Origin: Colimorpha sp045640985
GTDB taxonomy: Bacteria > Bacteroidota > Bacteroidia > Bacteroidales > P3
NCBI GenBank assembly: GCA_045640985.1
Contig: JAZUFZ010000041.1
Span: 1-20,931 of the forward strand
Length of the DNA: 20,931 nucleotides
Reading direction: 5' to 3'
Part shown: piece by piece, positions 14,989 to 20,931 of the stretch
Layout of the letters: each line of letters opens with the position of its first letter
Numbering within the stretch: position 1 is the first letter of the stretch
Translations under genes and position numbers: made by a program
Notes under the pieces: generated by a model
What the model saw: the letters and a program-made list of their open reading frames with translations, nothing else
Told to the model about the DNA's origin: nothing
Databases searched by the model: none

Positions 14989-15180
14989 TTAATCCCAGTC
15001 GCTGTTGTCGCCTTCGAGGTAACCTTTGAAACGGGTGCCTTTTTTCAATTCAAGTCCATCGGTGTCGAAATCATAATCGTCGATACGTCCGAAACTCGTT
15101 TTCATTCCCTGGCTCATTGCATAGCCCGTTTCGGCCTGGAATGTTACACATTTTATCTCTGGTTTGATATACTTTTTCAT
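14989..15180 (-). CDS. 63-aa peptide B, LRR-associated small protein
   Basis: This 63-residue protein begins MKKYIKPEIKCVTFQAETG and ends EGDNSDWD. It has no signal peptide or membrane helix; the N-terminus is basic and the C-terminal 30 residues are acidic (IDDYDFD, EGDNSDWD). It is a close paralogue of the peptide at 18756-18947, sharing MKKYIKPEIKC, YAMSQGM, SFGR, LKKG and GDNSDWD. Both follow an LRR gene by 19 nt, and conservation between the two is in the protein, not only the DNA. The function is unknown. It resembles the short K-Y-x-K/S-P-starting peptides often found in Bacteroidales, but I cannot name a family. Confidence 0.85.
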   Translation of the reverse strand: MKKYIKPEIKCVTFQAETGYAMSQGMKTSFGRIDDYDFDTDGLELKKGTRFKGYLEGDNSDWD

Positions 15181-15199
15181 TTTTTTGTCATTATTTTCG

Positions 15200-18100
15200 T
15201 TAGTAGGTTAATACTTTCTTTCCTCTCCAGATATAGATGCCCTGGGAAAGGCCGCGGAGGTCTTCGGCGTCCTTGCGCACAAGGCGGCCCATCATGTCGT
15301 ACACGTCGTTGCTGTAGCGGATGGGGCTGTCCTGGGCATCTTCCACGGCGTCGATCCCCACGCTGCCATCCAGTATGTCCACCATAAGCGTGGAGGCGGG
15401 GGTGGAACCTGTTGCCGAGAAATAGCAGCGGAAGGGGTTCACATGGGCGTTTCCGCCGCTCCGCACAAAGTAGCCGTTGCTGTAGCCGTAGTTGTCGGTG
15501 CTCATCTGGGTGCGCTCTATCGCCCCCTGGAAGGTCAGGCCGTTCTTGGTCACGGGATGGTAGCTGCTCGCTGCCGATTGGGGGAACACGGCGTTGGCGG
15601 CGGTGATTGTGCAGGTGGTGGAAGAGCCGTCTTTGGCAAGGTCATAGCCCACAAGATAGGGGGTATAGGCGGCGATAGCGCCCTCATGTGGGGCAAAACG
15701 GATGACATCGTCCGAGAAATCGGCAAAGTCGTACACCTCGAATCCGGCAGGCACGGCGGCGGAGAACGGCAGATAGAGCGTGCTGCGGTTTCCGTTGGTG
15801 AACTCGCGGGTATAGGCAGCCTTCTCGGCGGTAAACTCCACAGGGGACTCAAAAGCGTCCTGTCCGTCGGTGAGGACGATCTTCTTGGCCTTCCAAGTGG
15901 TGCCGTCTTTATAGATAAGGTTGTCGATATTGGGGAGGGAAGCGCGGGGGATATTGAGTTCTTCCCCATCCTCAGCATCCACCAGAGAATAGTTCTCAGG
16001 TATCTGATAGAGGGCATTGTCTCCGCTGCCGGACTTGGAAGGCACCACCACACGGGCGGCATATTTGGCCACTCGTCCGTAGGTGTCAGCCCCTTTCTCG
16101 ATGTCCAGTTCCGAGAGGTTATAGATGGTCTTCAACGAGGTGCAATCCAAAAATGCGTATTGATTGATGTGGGTCACCGTGGATGGGACGACGAAGTTTT
16201 GGAGACTGCTGCAACCATCGAAAGTGTAGCTGTCGATGCTGGTCAGCGAATTTGGGATGGTGACGCCGGTGAGGCTGCTGCAACCAGAGAAGGCTGCCTC
16301 GCTGATGCTGGTGATTGATTCGGGGAGGGTAAGGCTGTCGAGGCCGCTGCATCTACAGAAGGCATATTTCCCGATGCTGGTCACCGACCCGGGGATTTCT
16401 ACGCTGGTGAGGCTGTCCTGGCCGTAGAACGCGTATTGGGGGATGGTCCTCACACTGTCGCCTATCTTCAGCACTTGGAGGCCCACAGTATGGAATCCGT
16501 ATTCGTCATCATAGTTCCAGCTGTTGGCATTCAGATGCTTGGCGTTATAGTACAGTGTGTCCATGCTGCTGCAGCCGGTGAACACGTTGGTGCCGAGGGT
16601 TTTCAATCCCGATCCGATGTCGGCCCGGGTGAGGCTGGTGCAGTCTTGGAAGGCTTTGTCACCGATTTTGGTCACCGAATTGGGGATTTCTACGCGTTCG
16701 AGGCTGCTGCAGCCATAGAAGGCTTTGAAATCTATGGTGGTCACCGAATTAGGAATGTCCACGCTGGTGATGTCGGAGTTGTAGAACGCCCCTTTGGGCA
16801 GTGTCTCCACGCTGTCGCCTATCACCAGTGTGCGGAAGGCTATCGGGCGGAAGCCGTAGATGTCGTTCTCGCTGCCCACGCTGTACCATTCGACAGTGTT
16901 GGTCAGGTTGCGGGCGTTATAGACAAGCGTGTCCACATTGTCTTGTCCGTAGAACACCCCTTTGGGCAGCGTCTCCACGCTGTCGCCGATCACCAACGTC
17001 TGAAGCCGCATCGGGCGGAATCCATAGTCGTTGTACTCATCAGAAGTGTTGTACCACTCGGCTGTGGTGGTTAGGTTTTTCGCATTGTAGTAAAGCGTGT
17101 CCACATTGCCGCAGCCGACGAAAACGCTGTCTTCGATGGTGGTCACCGACTTGCCGATGGTCACGGAAGCGAGGCCGTCTTGGCCGTAGAACACCCCTTT
17201 GGGCAGCGTCTCCACGCTGTCGCCGATCACCAACGTCTGAAGCCGCATCGGGCGGAATCCATAGTCGTTGTATTCATCAGAAGTGTTGTACCACTCGGCT
17301 GTGGTGGTCAGGCTTTTCGCATTGTAGTAAAGCGTGTCCACATTGCTTTGTTCGTAGAACACCCCTTGGGGCAGTGTTTCCACGCTGTCGCCGATCACCA
17401 ACGTCTGAAGCCGCATCGGGCGGAATCCGCCATACCTGTACTCACTGTTTTCGATGGTGGTCAGATTTTTGGCATTGTAATACAGTGTATCCACATTGAT
17501 ACAATCAGCGAAAGCGTCACTTCCGATGGTAGTCACCGAATTGCCGATGGTCACGCTCGTGAGGCTGCGGCAACCCCTGAAGGCAAAATCTCCTATGCTG
17601 GTCACCAAATTGGGGATGGCGAGGCTGGCGAGGCTGGTGCATCCATAGAAAGTTCCTTCTCCGATGCTGGTCACCCTATCGGGGATGTTGATGCTTGGGA
17701 GACTGCTGCAGTCTCGGAAAGCATTATTTCCGATGGTGGTCACCGAACTGCCAATGGTGACGCTCGTGAGGCCGCTGCAGCCTAAGAAAGCACTTCTTCC
17801 GATGACAGCCACCGAATTGGGGATGGCGACACTCTCAAGGCTGCTGCAGTCTCGGAAAGCATTATTTCCGATGGTGGTCACCGAATTGCCGATGGTAAGG
17901 CTGGTGAGGCTGCTGCAGTCTTGGAAGGCTTTGTCACCGATGGTGGTCACCGAATTGCCGATGGTAAGGCTGGTGAGGCTGCTGCAACCTTGGAAAGCAC
18001 TTCCTCCGATGGTGGTCACCGAATTGCCGATGGTAAGGCTGGTGAGGCCGCTGCAGTCTAAGAAAGCCATATCTTCGATGACAGCCACCGAATTGGGGAT

Positions 18101-18706
18101 GGTGATGCCGGTGAGGCCGCTGCCGCGGAAAGCTCGTTCCCCGATGCTGGTCACCGTATTGGGGATAACGGTGTTTTTTGTTCCGGCAATCAAGGTGTTG
18201 GTGGCGGTCTCGATGAGGGCGTTGCAGTTGTTTCGGCTGTCGTATATGGTGTTACCCTCCTCCACCGTCATTGTGGCGAGGCTGGGGCAATTGGTGAAAG
18301 CCTGCCATCCGATGCTGGTGACGGAAGCTGGAATGGCGAGGCTGGCGAGGCTGGTGCATCCAAAGAAAACCGTATTTCCGATGCTGGTGACGGAAGTCGG
18401 TATGGTGGCACTGGTGAGACTGCTGCACTTATAAAAAGCATCATTTCCTAAGGCAGTCACCGAATAGGCGGTTCCGCCGTTTGTCACGCTCGACGGGATG
18501 GTGACGCTGCCTGTGGGCTTGGTGTAACCTGTCCACAAAGAACCCGTAGGAGGAACCACCGAGACATAATGATTGTCGATATCTGTGATTTTGTAGTACA
18601 GTGTCTGGCCTTCGGCGGTCTCGGCGCTGAAATCGTAGGGCTCTTGTGCCCAGGAGGACTGCAGCACGCAGGCCAGCAGGAGGATTAATAAGAAATGCTT
18701 CTTCAT
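15200..18706 (-). CDS. Secreted BspA-like leucine-rich repeat surface protein (1168 aa)
   Basis: The protein starts with a signal peptide (MKKHFLLILLLACVLQSSWA, cut before Q21), then a YDFSAETAEGQTLYYKI segment shared with the gene at 18967. From about residue 80 to 860 it carries some 26 TpLRR/LRR_5 units of the type IPNSVTTIGxxAFxGCSSLTS. Longer units with VDTLYYNAKNLT and FRPMRLQTLVIGDSVETLP interrupt the array. A shared C-terminal module (LTDG..AF..PV.F.AEK..YTR) precedes a type A-like type IX secretion tail (VYDMMGR...GIYIWRGKKVL). BspA-type proteins bind host proteins or other bacteria; the ligand here is unknown. It lies 49 nt after peptide A and 19 nt before peptide B. Confidence 0.9.
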   Translation of the reverse strand: MKKHFLLILLLACVLQSSWAQEPYDFSAETAEGQTLYYKITDIDNHYVSVVPPTGSLWTGYTKPTGSVTIPSSVTNGGTAYSVTALGNDAFYKCSSLTSATIPTSVTSIGNTVFFGCTSLASLAIPASVTSIGWQAFTNCPSLATMTVEEGNTIYDSRNNCNALIETATNTLIAGTKNTVIPNTVTSIGERAFRGSGLTGITIPNSVAVIEDMAFLDCSGLTSLTIGNSVTTIGGSAFQGCSSLTSLTIGNSVTTIGDKAFQDCSSLTSLTIGNSVTTIGNNAFRDCSSLESVAIPNSVAVIGRSAFLGCSGLTSVTIGSSVTTIGNNAFRDCSSLPSINIPDRVTSIGEGTFYGCTSLASLAIPNLVTSIGDFAFRGCRSLTSVTIGNSVTTIGSDAFADCINVDTLYYNAKNLTTIENSEYRYGGFRPMRLQTLVIGDSVETLPQGVFYEQSNVDTLYYNAKSLTTTAEWYNTSDEYNDYGFRPMRLQTLVIGDSVETLPKGVFYGQDGLASVTIGKSVTTIEDSVFVGCGNVDTLYYNAKNLTTTAEWYNTSDEYNDYGFRPMRLQTLVIGDSVETLPKGVFYGQDNVDTLVYNARNLTNTVEWYSVGSENDIYGFRPIAFRTLVIGDSVETLPKGAFYNSDITSVDIPNSVTTIDFKAFYGCSSLERVEIPNSVTKIGDKAFQDCTSLTRADIGSGLKTLGTNVFTGCSSMDTLYYNAKHLNANSWNYDDEYGFHTVGLQVLKIGDSVRTIPQYAFYGQDSLTSVEIPGSVTSIGKYAFCRCSGLDSLTLPESITSISEAAFSGCSSLTGVTIPNSLTSIDSYTFDGCSSLQNFVVPSTVTHINQYAFLDCTSLKTIYNLSELDIEKGADTYGRVAKYAARVVVPSKSGSGDNALYQIPENYSLVDAEDGEELNIPRASLPNIDNLIYKDGTTWKAKKIVLTDGQDAFESPVEFTAEKAAYTREFTNGNRSTLYLPFSAAVPAGFEVYDFADFSDDVIRFAPHEGAIAAYTPYLVGYDLAKDGSSTTCTITAANAVFPQSAASSYHPVTKNGLTFQGAIERTQMSTDNYGYSNGYFVRSGGNAHVNPFRCYFSATGSTPASTLMVDILDGSVGIDAVEDAQDSPIRYSNDVYDMMGRLVRKDAEDLRGLSQGIYIWRGKKVLTY
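16949..17108. repeat. 160-bp internal repeat, copy 1
   Basis: Within the large LRR gene, 16949-17108 matches 17186-17345 at 157 of 160 positions. A third, partial copy starts at 17357 and a more diverged one at about 16781. The unit encodes the VDTLYYNAK...GFRPMRLQTLVIGDSVETLP stretch. Such identity suggests recent duplication or gene conversion. Confidence 0.9.
17186..17345. repeat. 160-bp internal repeat, copy 2
   Basis: Second copy of the unit at 16949-17108, with three single-base differences. The copies are 237 bp apart from start to start, a multiple of three, so recombination between them removes or adds exactly 79 codons in frame. Confidence 0.9.
17870..18055. repeat. 69-bp tandem LRR-coding repeats
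   Basis: A 48-nt block beginning GATGGTGGTCACCGAATTGC recurs at 17870, 17939 and 18008, exactly 69 bp apart, each time encoding one 23-residue LRR (LTIGNSVTTIG). Related blocks continue on both sides with more change. This is a coding tandem array, not a CRISPR. Confidence 0.85.
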
Positions 18707-18755
18707 TATCGGATTGTCTTTTTTTCGTTTTTTCTTTTTGTGGACGGACGGGGCT

Positions 18756-18947
18756 TCAATCCCAGTCGCTGTTGTCGCCTTCGAAATAGCCGCCGAAGCG
18801 GGAGCCTTTCTTGAGATTGAGCTCGTCTCTGTCGAAGTCGTATTCGTCGAAACGGCCGAAGCTGTTTCTCATTCCCTGGCTCATGGCATAGCCCTTCTCG
18901 GCCTTGAATGCCGCACATTTTATCTCTGGTTTGATATATTTTTTCAT
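18756..18947 (-). CDS. 63-aa peptide A, LRR-associated small protein
   Basis: This 63-residue protein begins MKKYIKPEIKCAAFKAEKG and ends EGDNSDWD, the same length as peptide B with about 70% identity. Differences cluster in the middle (FDEYDFDRDELNLKKGSRFGG). It has no signal peptide and a strongly acidic second half. It starts 19 nt after the stop of the 491-aa LRR gene, in the same position as peptide B behind the larger LRR gene. Function unknown; candidates are an accessory or chaperone to the secreted protein, a regulatory peptide or a product with its own extracellular role. Confidence 0.85.
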   Translation of the reverse strand: MKKYIKPEIKCAAFKAEKGYAMSQGMRNSFGRFDEYDFDRDELNLKKGSRFGGYFEGDNSDWD

Positions 18948-18966
18948 CTTTCTGTCGTTATTTTCG

Positions 18967-20442
18967 TTAGTAGGCCAATACTTTCTTTCCTCTCCAGATA
19001 TAGATCCCCTGGGGCAGGCCGCGGAGGTCTTCGGCGTCCTTGCGCACGAGGCGGCCCATCATGTCATACACGTCGTTGCTGTAGCGGATGGGGCTGTCCT
19101 GGGCCTCCTCCACAGCGTCTATCCCCACGCTGCCGTCTCCAAACTCCACTCCGAGCAATGGGGGGAGGCTCTGCGGCCCATTGTCAAAGATCTCAAAATA
19201 GGCGCGGAAAGGGTTTACGTGGGCGTGGCCAGCGTGCTCGTCTAATATATTGTCGGCGCTCCGCACAAAATAGCCGCCACTGTATCCGTAGCAAGTACCA
19301 TCCATACAGGTGCGCTCCATGGTGCCGATAAAACTGCCACCATCGAAGTTGACGATGCTGGCCCGATTGCCCGTGGCTGCTATCGTGACATCGTTGGCCG
19401 AGAAGACGAAATCTGCCTGGGCTTTGCTGGCAGTCCACTCCACCAGATAGGGGGTGTAGGGCGCAAAATCCTCAAAGTCCACCTCGCTGAAAGTGATAGT
19501 GCTGCCGTCGAACGCATCGAACCTGTAGTACTTCAAACTGCCCGTAGAAGAGACGTTATCGGGTTTGAAAGGGAGGCAGAGCGTGCTTCGGTCGCCCTGC
19601 GTATATCTGCGGGTGTAGGTCACTTTCTCGGCAGAAAATGCCACGGGTGCTTTGAATGCTCCCGGCCCGTCGGTCAGCATAATCTCGCTGGCCAACCAAT
19701 TGCCGTTTGTATGCTTGCCAATAAAGTTGGGGGGCAAGGCGTAATAAGGAATCTCATTGGTCCCCGCCTCCACAACGTCGGTTATATGAATGTCATCGCT
19801 TATCTTGTAGATCCAATTCTCACCCCCTCCGGAGGCACTGATGGAAGAGGGCATGACTAATTTGTCTTCGCTACCCCGTACCACGTCGAAACGACCCATG
19901 AAGCTTTCCGGAGACGCCACCACATCATTAAGCCCAAAGACATTATGCAGATTGGTGCAACCTGAGAATGCACCACCGCGAATAGTAATATCTTCATTTG
20001 AATAATCGTCCAAGTCATCTTCATTCACAGCAGAAGAGCCAAAGAAGACACTTATGAGGCCCGTGCAGTCACAGAAAGCGTTACTCTCAACGTTGTTGAC
20101 GGAGACCGGTATGGATACCGAGAGGAGGCCCGTGCATCCATGGAAGGAATGGCCGTCTATCTCGGTGACGACGTAGGTCTCATTATTGTGCTCTATGGTG
20201 CGAGGAATGAGCAAGTGGCCCGTAGGCTTGGTAAAACCGTCCCAGGTTTCATGGTCTGGGGAGACGACTCTGACGTAGGTGACATCACGACCAAGGAAAA
20301 GGTCGGGAAATTGCATGGAGTCTTCGATTTCGTAATACAGCGTCTGGCCCGAAGGGGCGACGGCGCTGAAATCGTAGGCCTGTGCCCAGGCGGAGTGCAG
20401 CACACTGGCCAGCAGGAGGATTAATAAGAGATGCTTCTTCAT
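18967..20442 (-). CDS. Secreted BspA-like LRR surface protein (491 aa)
   Basis: It starts with a signal peptide (MKKHLLLILLLASVLHSAWA, cut before Q21) and YDFSAVAPSGQTLYYEI. Only about three LRR units follow (HSFHGCTGLLSVSIP, NAFCDCTGLISVFFG, GAFSGCTNLHNV), interrupted by an acidic DDLDDYSNED insert. Then come the C-terminal module (LTDGPGAFKAPVAFSAEKVTYTR, RSTLCLPF) and the secretion tail, residues about 436-491, nearly identical to that of the 1168-aa paralogue. It is the promoter-proximal gene of the four-gene unit. It is a shorter sister of the larger protein, not a truncation, since both ends are intact. Confidence 0.88.
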   Translation of the reverse strand: MKKHLLLILLLASVLHSAWAQAYDFSAVAPSGQTLYYEIEDSMQFPDLFLGRDVTYVRVVSPDHETWDGFTKPTGHLLIPRTIEHNNETYVVTEIDGHSFHGCTGLLSVSIPVSVNNVESNAFCDCTGLISVFFGSSAVNEDDLDDYSNEDITIRGGAFSGCTNLHNVFGLNDVVASPESFMGRFDVVRGSEDKLVMPSSISASGGGENWIYKISDDIHITDVVEAGTNEIPYYALPPNFIGKHTNGNWLASEIMLTDGPGAFKAPVAFSAEKVTYTRRYTQGDRSTLCLPFKPDNVSSTGSLKYYRFDAFDGSTITFSEVDFEDFAPYTPYLVEWTASKAQADFVFSANDVTIAATGNRASIVNFDGGSFIGTMERTCMDGTCYGYSGGYFVRSADNILDEHAGHAHVNPFRAYFEIFDNGPQSLPPLLGVEFGDGSVGIDAVEEAQDSPIRYSNDVYDMMGRLVRKDAEDLRGLPQGIYIWRGKKVLAY

Positions 20443-20500
20443 ATTGTTGTATGTTATTATTTGCTTCTTTAATTTATTTGCTTTTTTTTAGGTTAATATA

Positions 20501-20523
20501 ACTGATATCTATTATCTATCAGT
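20501..20523. repeat. Hairpin in the LRR operon leader
   Basis: ACTGATA (20501-20507) and TATCAGT (20517-20523) pair over 7 bp with a 9-nt loop, inside the 120-nt leader of the LRR unit. A weaker ACCAG/CTGGT pair lies at 20543-20560. No T-tract follows on the minus strand, so it is not a terminator. It may stabilise the mRNA or affect translation. Confidence 0.45.
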
Positions 20524-20570
20524 TTGATGTTCAAAAACTTCAACCAGTTGGTCTGCTGGTGAAAGAATTG

Positions 20571-20602
20571 CAAAGATAACATTATTTTTAGTATTATGCA
20601 AA
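20571..20602 (-). promoter_or_regulatory. Promoter of the LRR-peptide operon
   Basis: On the minus strand, TTTG (20602-20599) and TATCTTTG (20578-20571) are 20 nt apart, an excellent Bacteroidetes -33/-7 pair. Transcription would start near 20564-20567, giving a leader of about 123 nt before the ATG at 20442. I see no comparable promoter inside the unit, so all four genes are probably one transcript. Confidence 0.85.
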
Positions 20603-20671
20603 TTTATTTTTTAACATTTCGTTGAAACTATATATGGCGTAGAACGGGATAGGCCGACTTTTTGGGGTTCT

Positions 20672-20829
20672 TCACAAAAATGCGTAGATATTATTGTGCA
20701 TGGAAAGGATACGTGGTTTGAAATCCCCGTCATTATAGTAGGTGAAGTTCAATAGTGTCGGTAAGTTTCTTCAAATGCCTTATTCAAGTTACTCAACTGC
20801 CTCTTAGACAAAGAGTAACCGGATAAACA
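20672..20829 (-). pseudogene. Possible coding remnant, frame-disrupted
   Basis: On the minus strand 20829-20752 reads a start-less frame, CLSGYSLSKRQLSNLNKAFE then ETYRHY, ending in TGA at 20751-20749. A neighbouring frame then reads NFTYYNDGDFKPRILSMHNN and IYAFL before TGA at 20674-20672. Both pieces look protein-like and a single frameshift near 20750 would join them. No start codon is seen and no family is recognised. It may be the tail of a decayed gene entering from the terminal repeat, or chance. Confidence 0.25.
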
Positions 20830-20831
20830 AC

Positions 20832-20857
20832 TGTCTTCAGTCTTCAGTCTTCAATCC
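20832..20857. repeat. Inverted-repeat arm, partner of 102-127
   Basis: This 26-bp arm is the perfect reverse complement of 102-127 and reads as three TCTTC-containing heptamers ending AATCC. It overlaps the first 3 bp of the right terminal repeat. The tandem 7-bp unit in both arms makes expansion and contraction likely. Confidence 0.85.
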
Positions 20858-20931
20858 AAAAAATGGATACACAAACCCTCTTTATATACTACTTAACTAA
20901 CTAATATATAGATAGTTATAGAGTGTTTGAA
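20855..20931. repeat. Terminal direct repeat, right copy (77 bp)
   Basis: Identical to bases 1-77 over all 77 positions, ending at the last base of the window. In the left copy the sequence continues GAAATAATG into the first intergenic region; here the window ends. Confidence 0.95.

Noticed and set aside
16780..18060. CRISPR-like regular repeats.
   Set aside because: The repeats are in frame, encode 23-residue LRR units or longer LRR variants, have no unique spacers of constant size and no cas genes nearby.
15200..20442. Internalin-type or type III effector LRR proteins.
   Set aside because: The repeats are of the TpLRR/BspA type, with a Sec signal peptide and a Bacteroidetes C-terminal secretion tail, and there is no LPXTG or effector signal.
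1..20931. A circular plasmid or phage of 20.85 kb.
   Set aside because: The ends match, but the content is chromosomal housekeeping (rpsO-pnp, purM, rlmH, trkA/trkH) and there is no replication, mobilisation, capsid or integrase gene. Circularity is kept only as an open question.

Overview
The window reads as chromosomal DNA of a member of the Bacteroidales, most likely Prevotellaceae or a close relative (family level is an inference). The grounds are Bacteroidetes-type promoters (TTTG, 19-21 nt, TAnnTTTG) before several genes, absence of clear Shine-Dalgarno sequences, BspA-like surface proteins ending in a type A-like type IX secretion tail (VYDMMGR...GIYI..GKKVL), and housekeeping proteins of Bacteroidetes type.

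Layout. (1) Positions 1-1130 hold no long gene: one copy of a 77-bp terminal repeat, an inverted-repeat arm built of GAAGACT heptamers, a doubtful 31-codon ORF, a GC-rich palindromic stretch (about 340-780), an orphan promoter-like site and a duplicated promoter module. (2) 1131-1538 (+) is an unrecognised 135-aa protein whose stop codon abuts that of rlmH. (3) 9842 down to 1539 (-) is a tightly packed eight-gene run: trkA, two trkH-type channel genes, an FtsE-like ABC ATPase, an OmpA-domain envelope protein, a FemAB/GNAT-like acyltransferase, a class I methyltransferase and rlmH. (4) 9843-10485 is a divergent intergenic region with an AGATAAA-rich inverted repeat and a perfect 14-bp palindrome. 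(5) 10486-14853 (+) holds rpsO, pnp, purM and a HIT-family gene, with intrinsic terminators after rpsO, pnp and the HIT gene. (6) 20442 down to 14989 (-) is a four-gene unit made of two copies of one cassette: a secreted leucine-rich-repeat protein followed 19 nt later by a 63-aa acidic peptide. The two cassettes are nearly identical at their ends and differ strongly in the middle (491 against 1168 residues).

How it fits together. The Trk genes encode a potassium uptake system with one gating subunit and two different channel subunits. rpsO-pnp is the conserved ribosomal protein/RNA decay pair. The LRR cassettes are the accessory, surface-exposed part and the most interesting region: tandem gene duplication, internal 160-bp and 69-bp DNA repeats that can change protein length, and a conserved small peptide of unknown role.

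The first and last 77 bases are identical. This means either that the sequence closes as a circle of 20,854 bp or that it is a chromosomal contig bounded by the same repeat at both ends. The single-copy housekeeping content favours the second reading.
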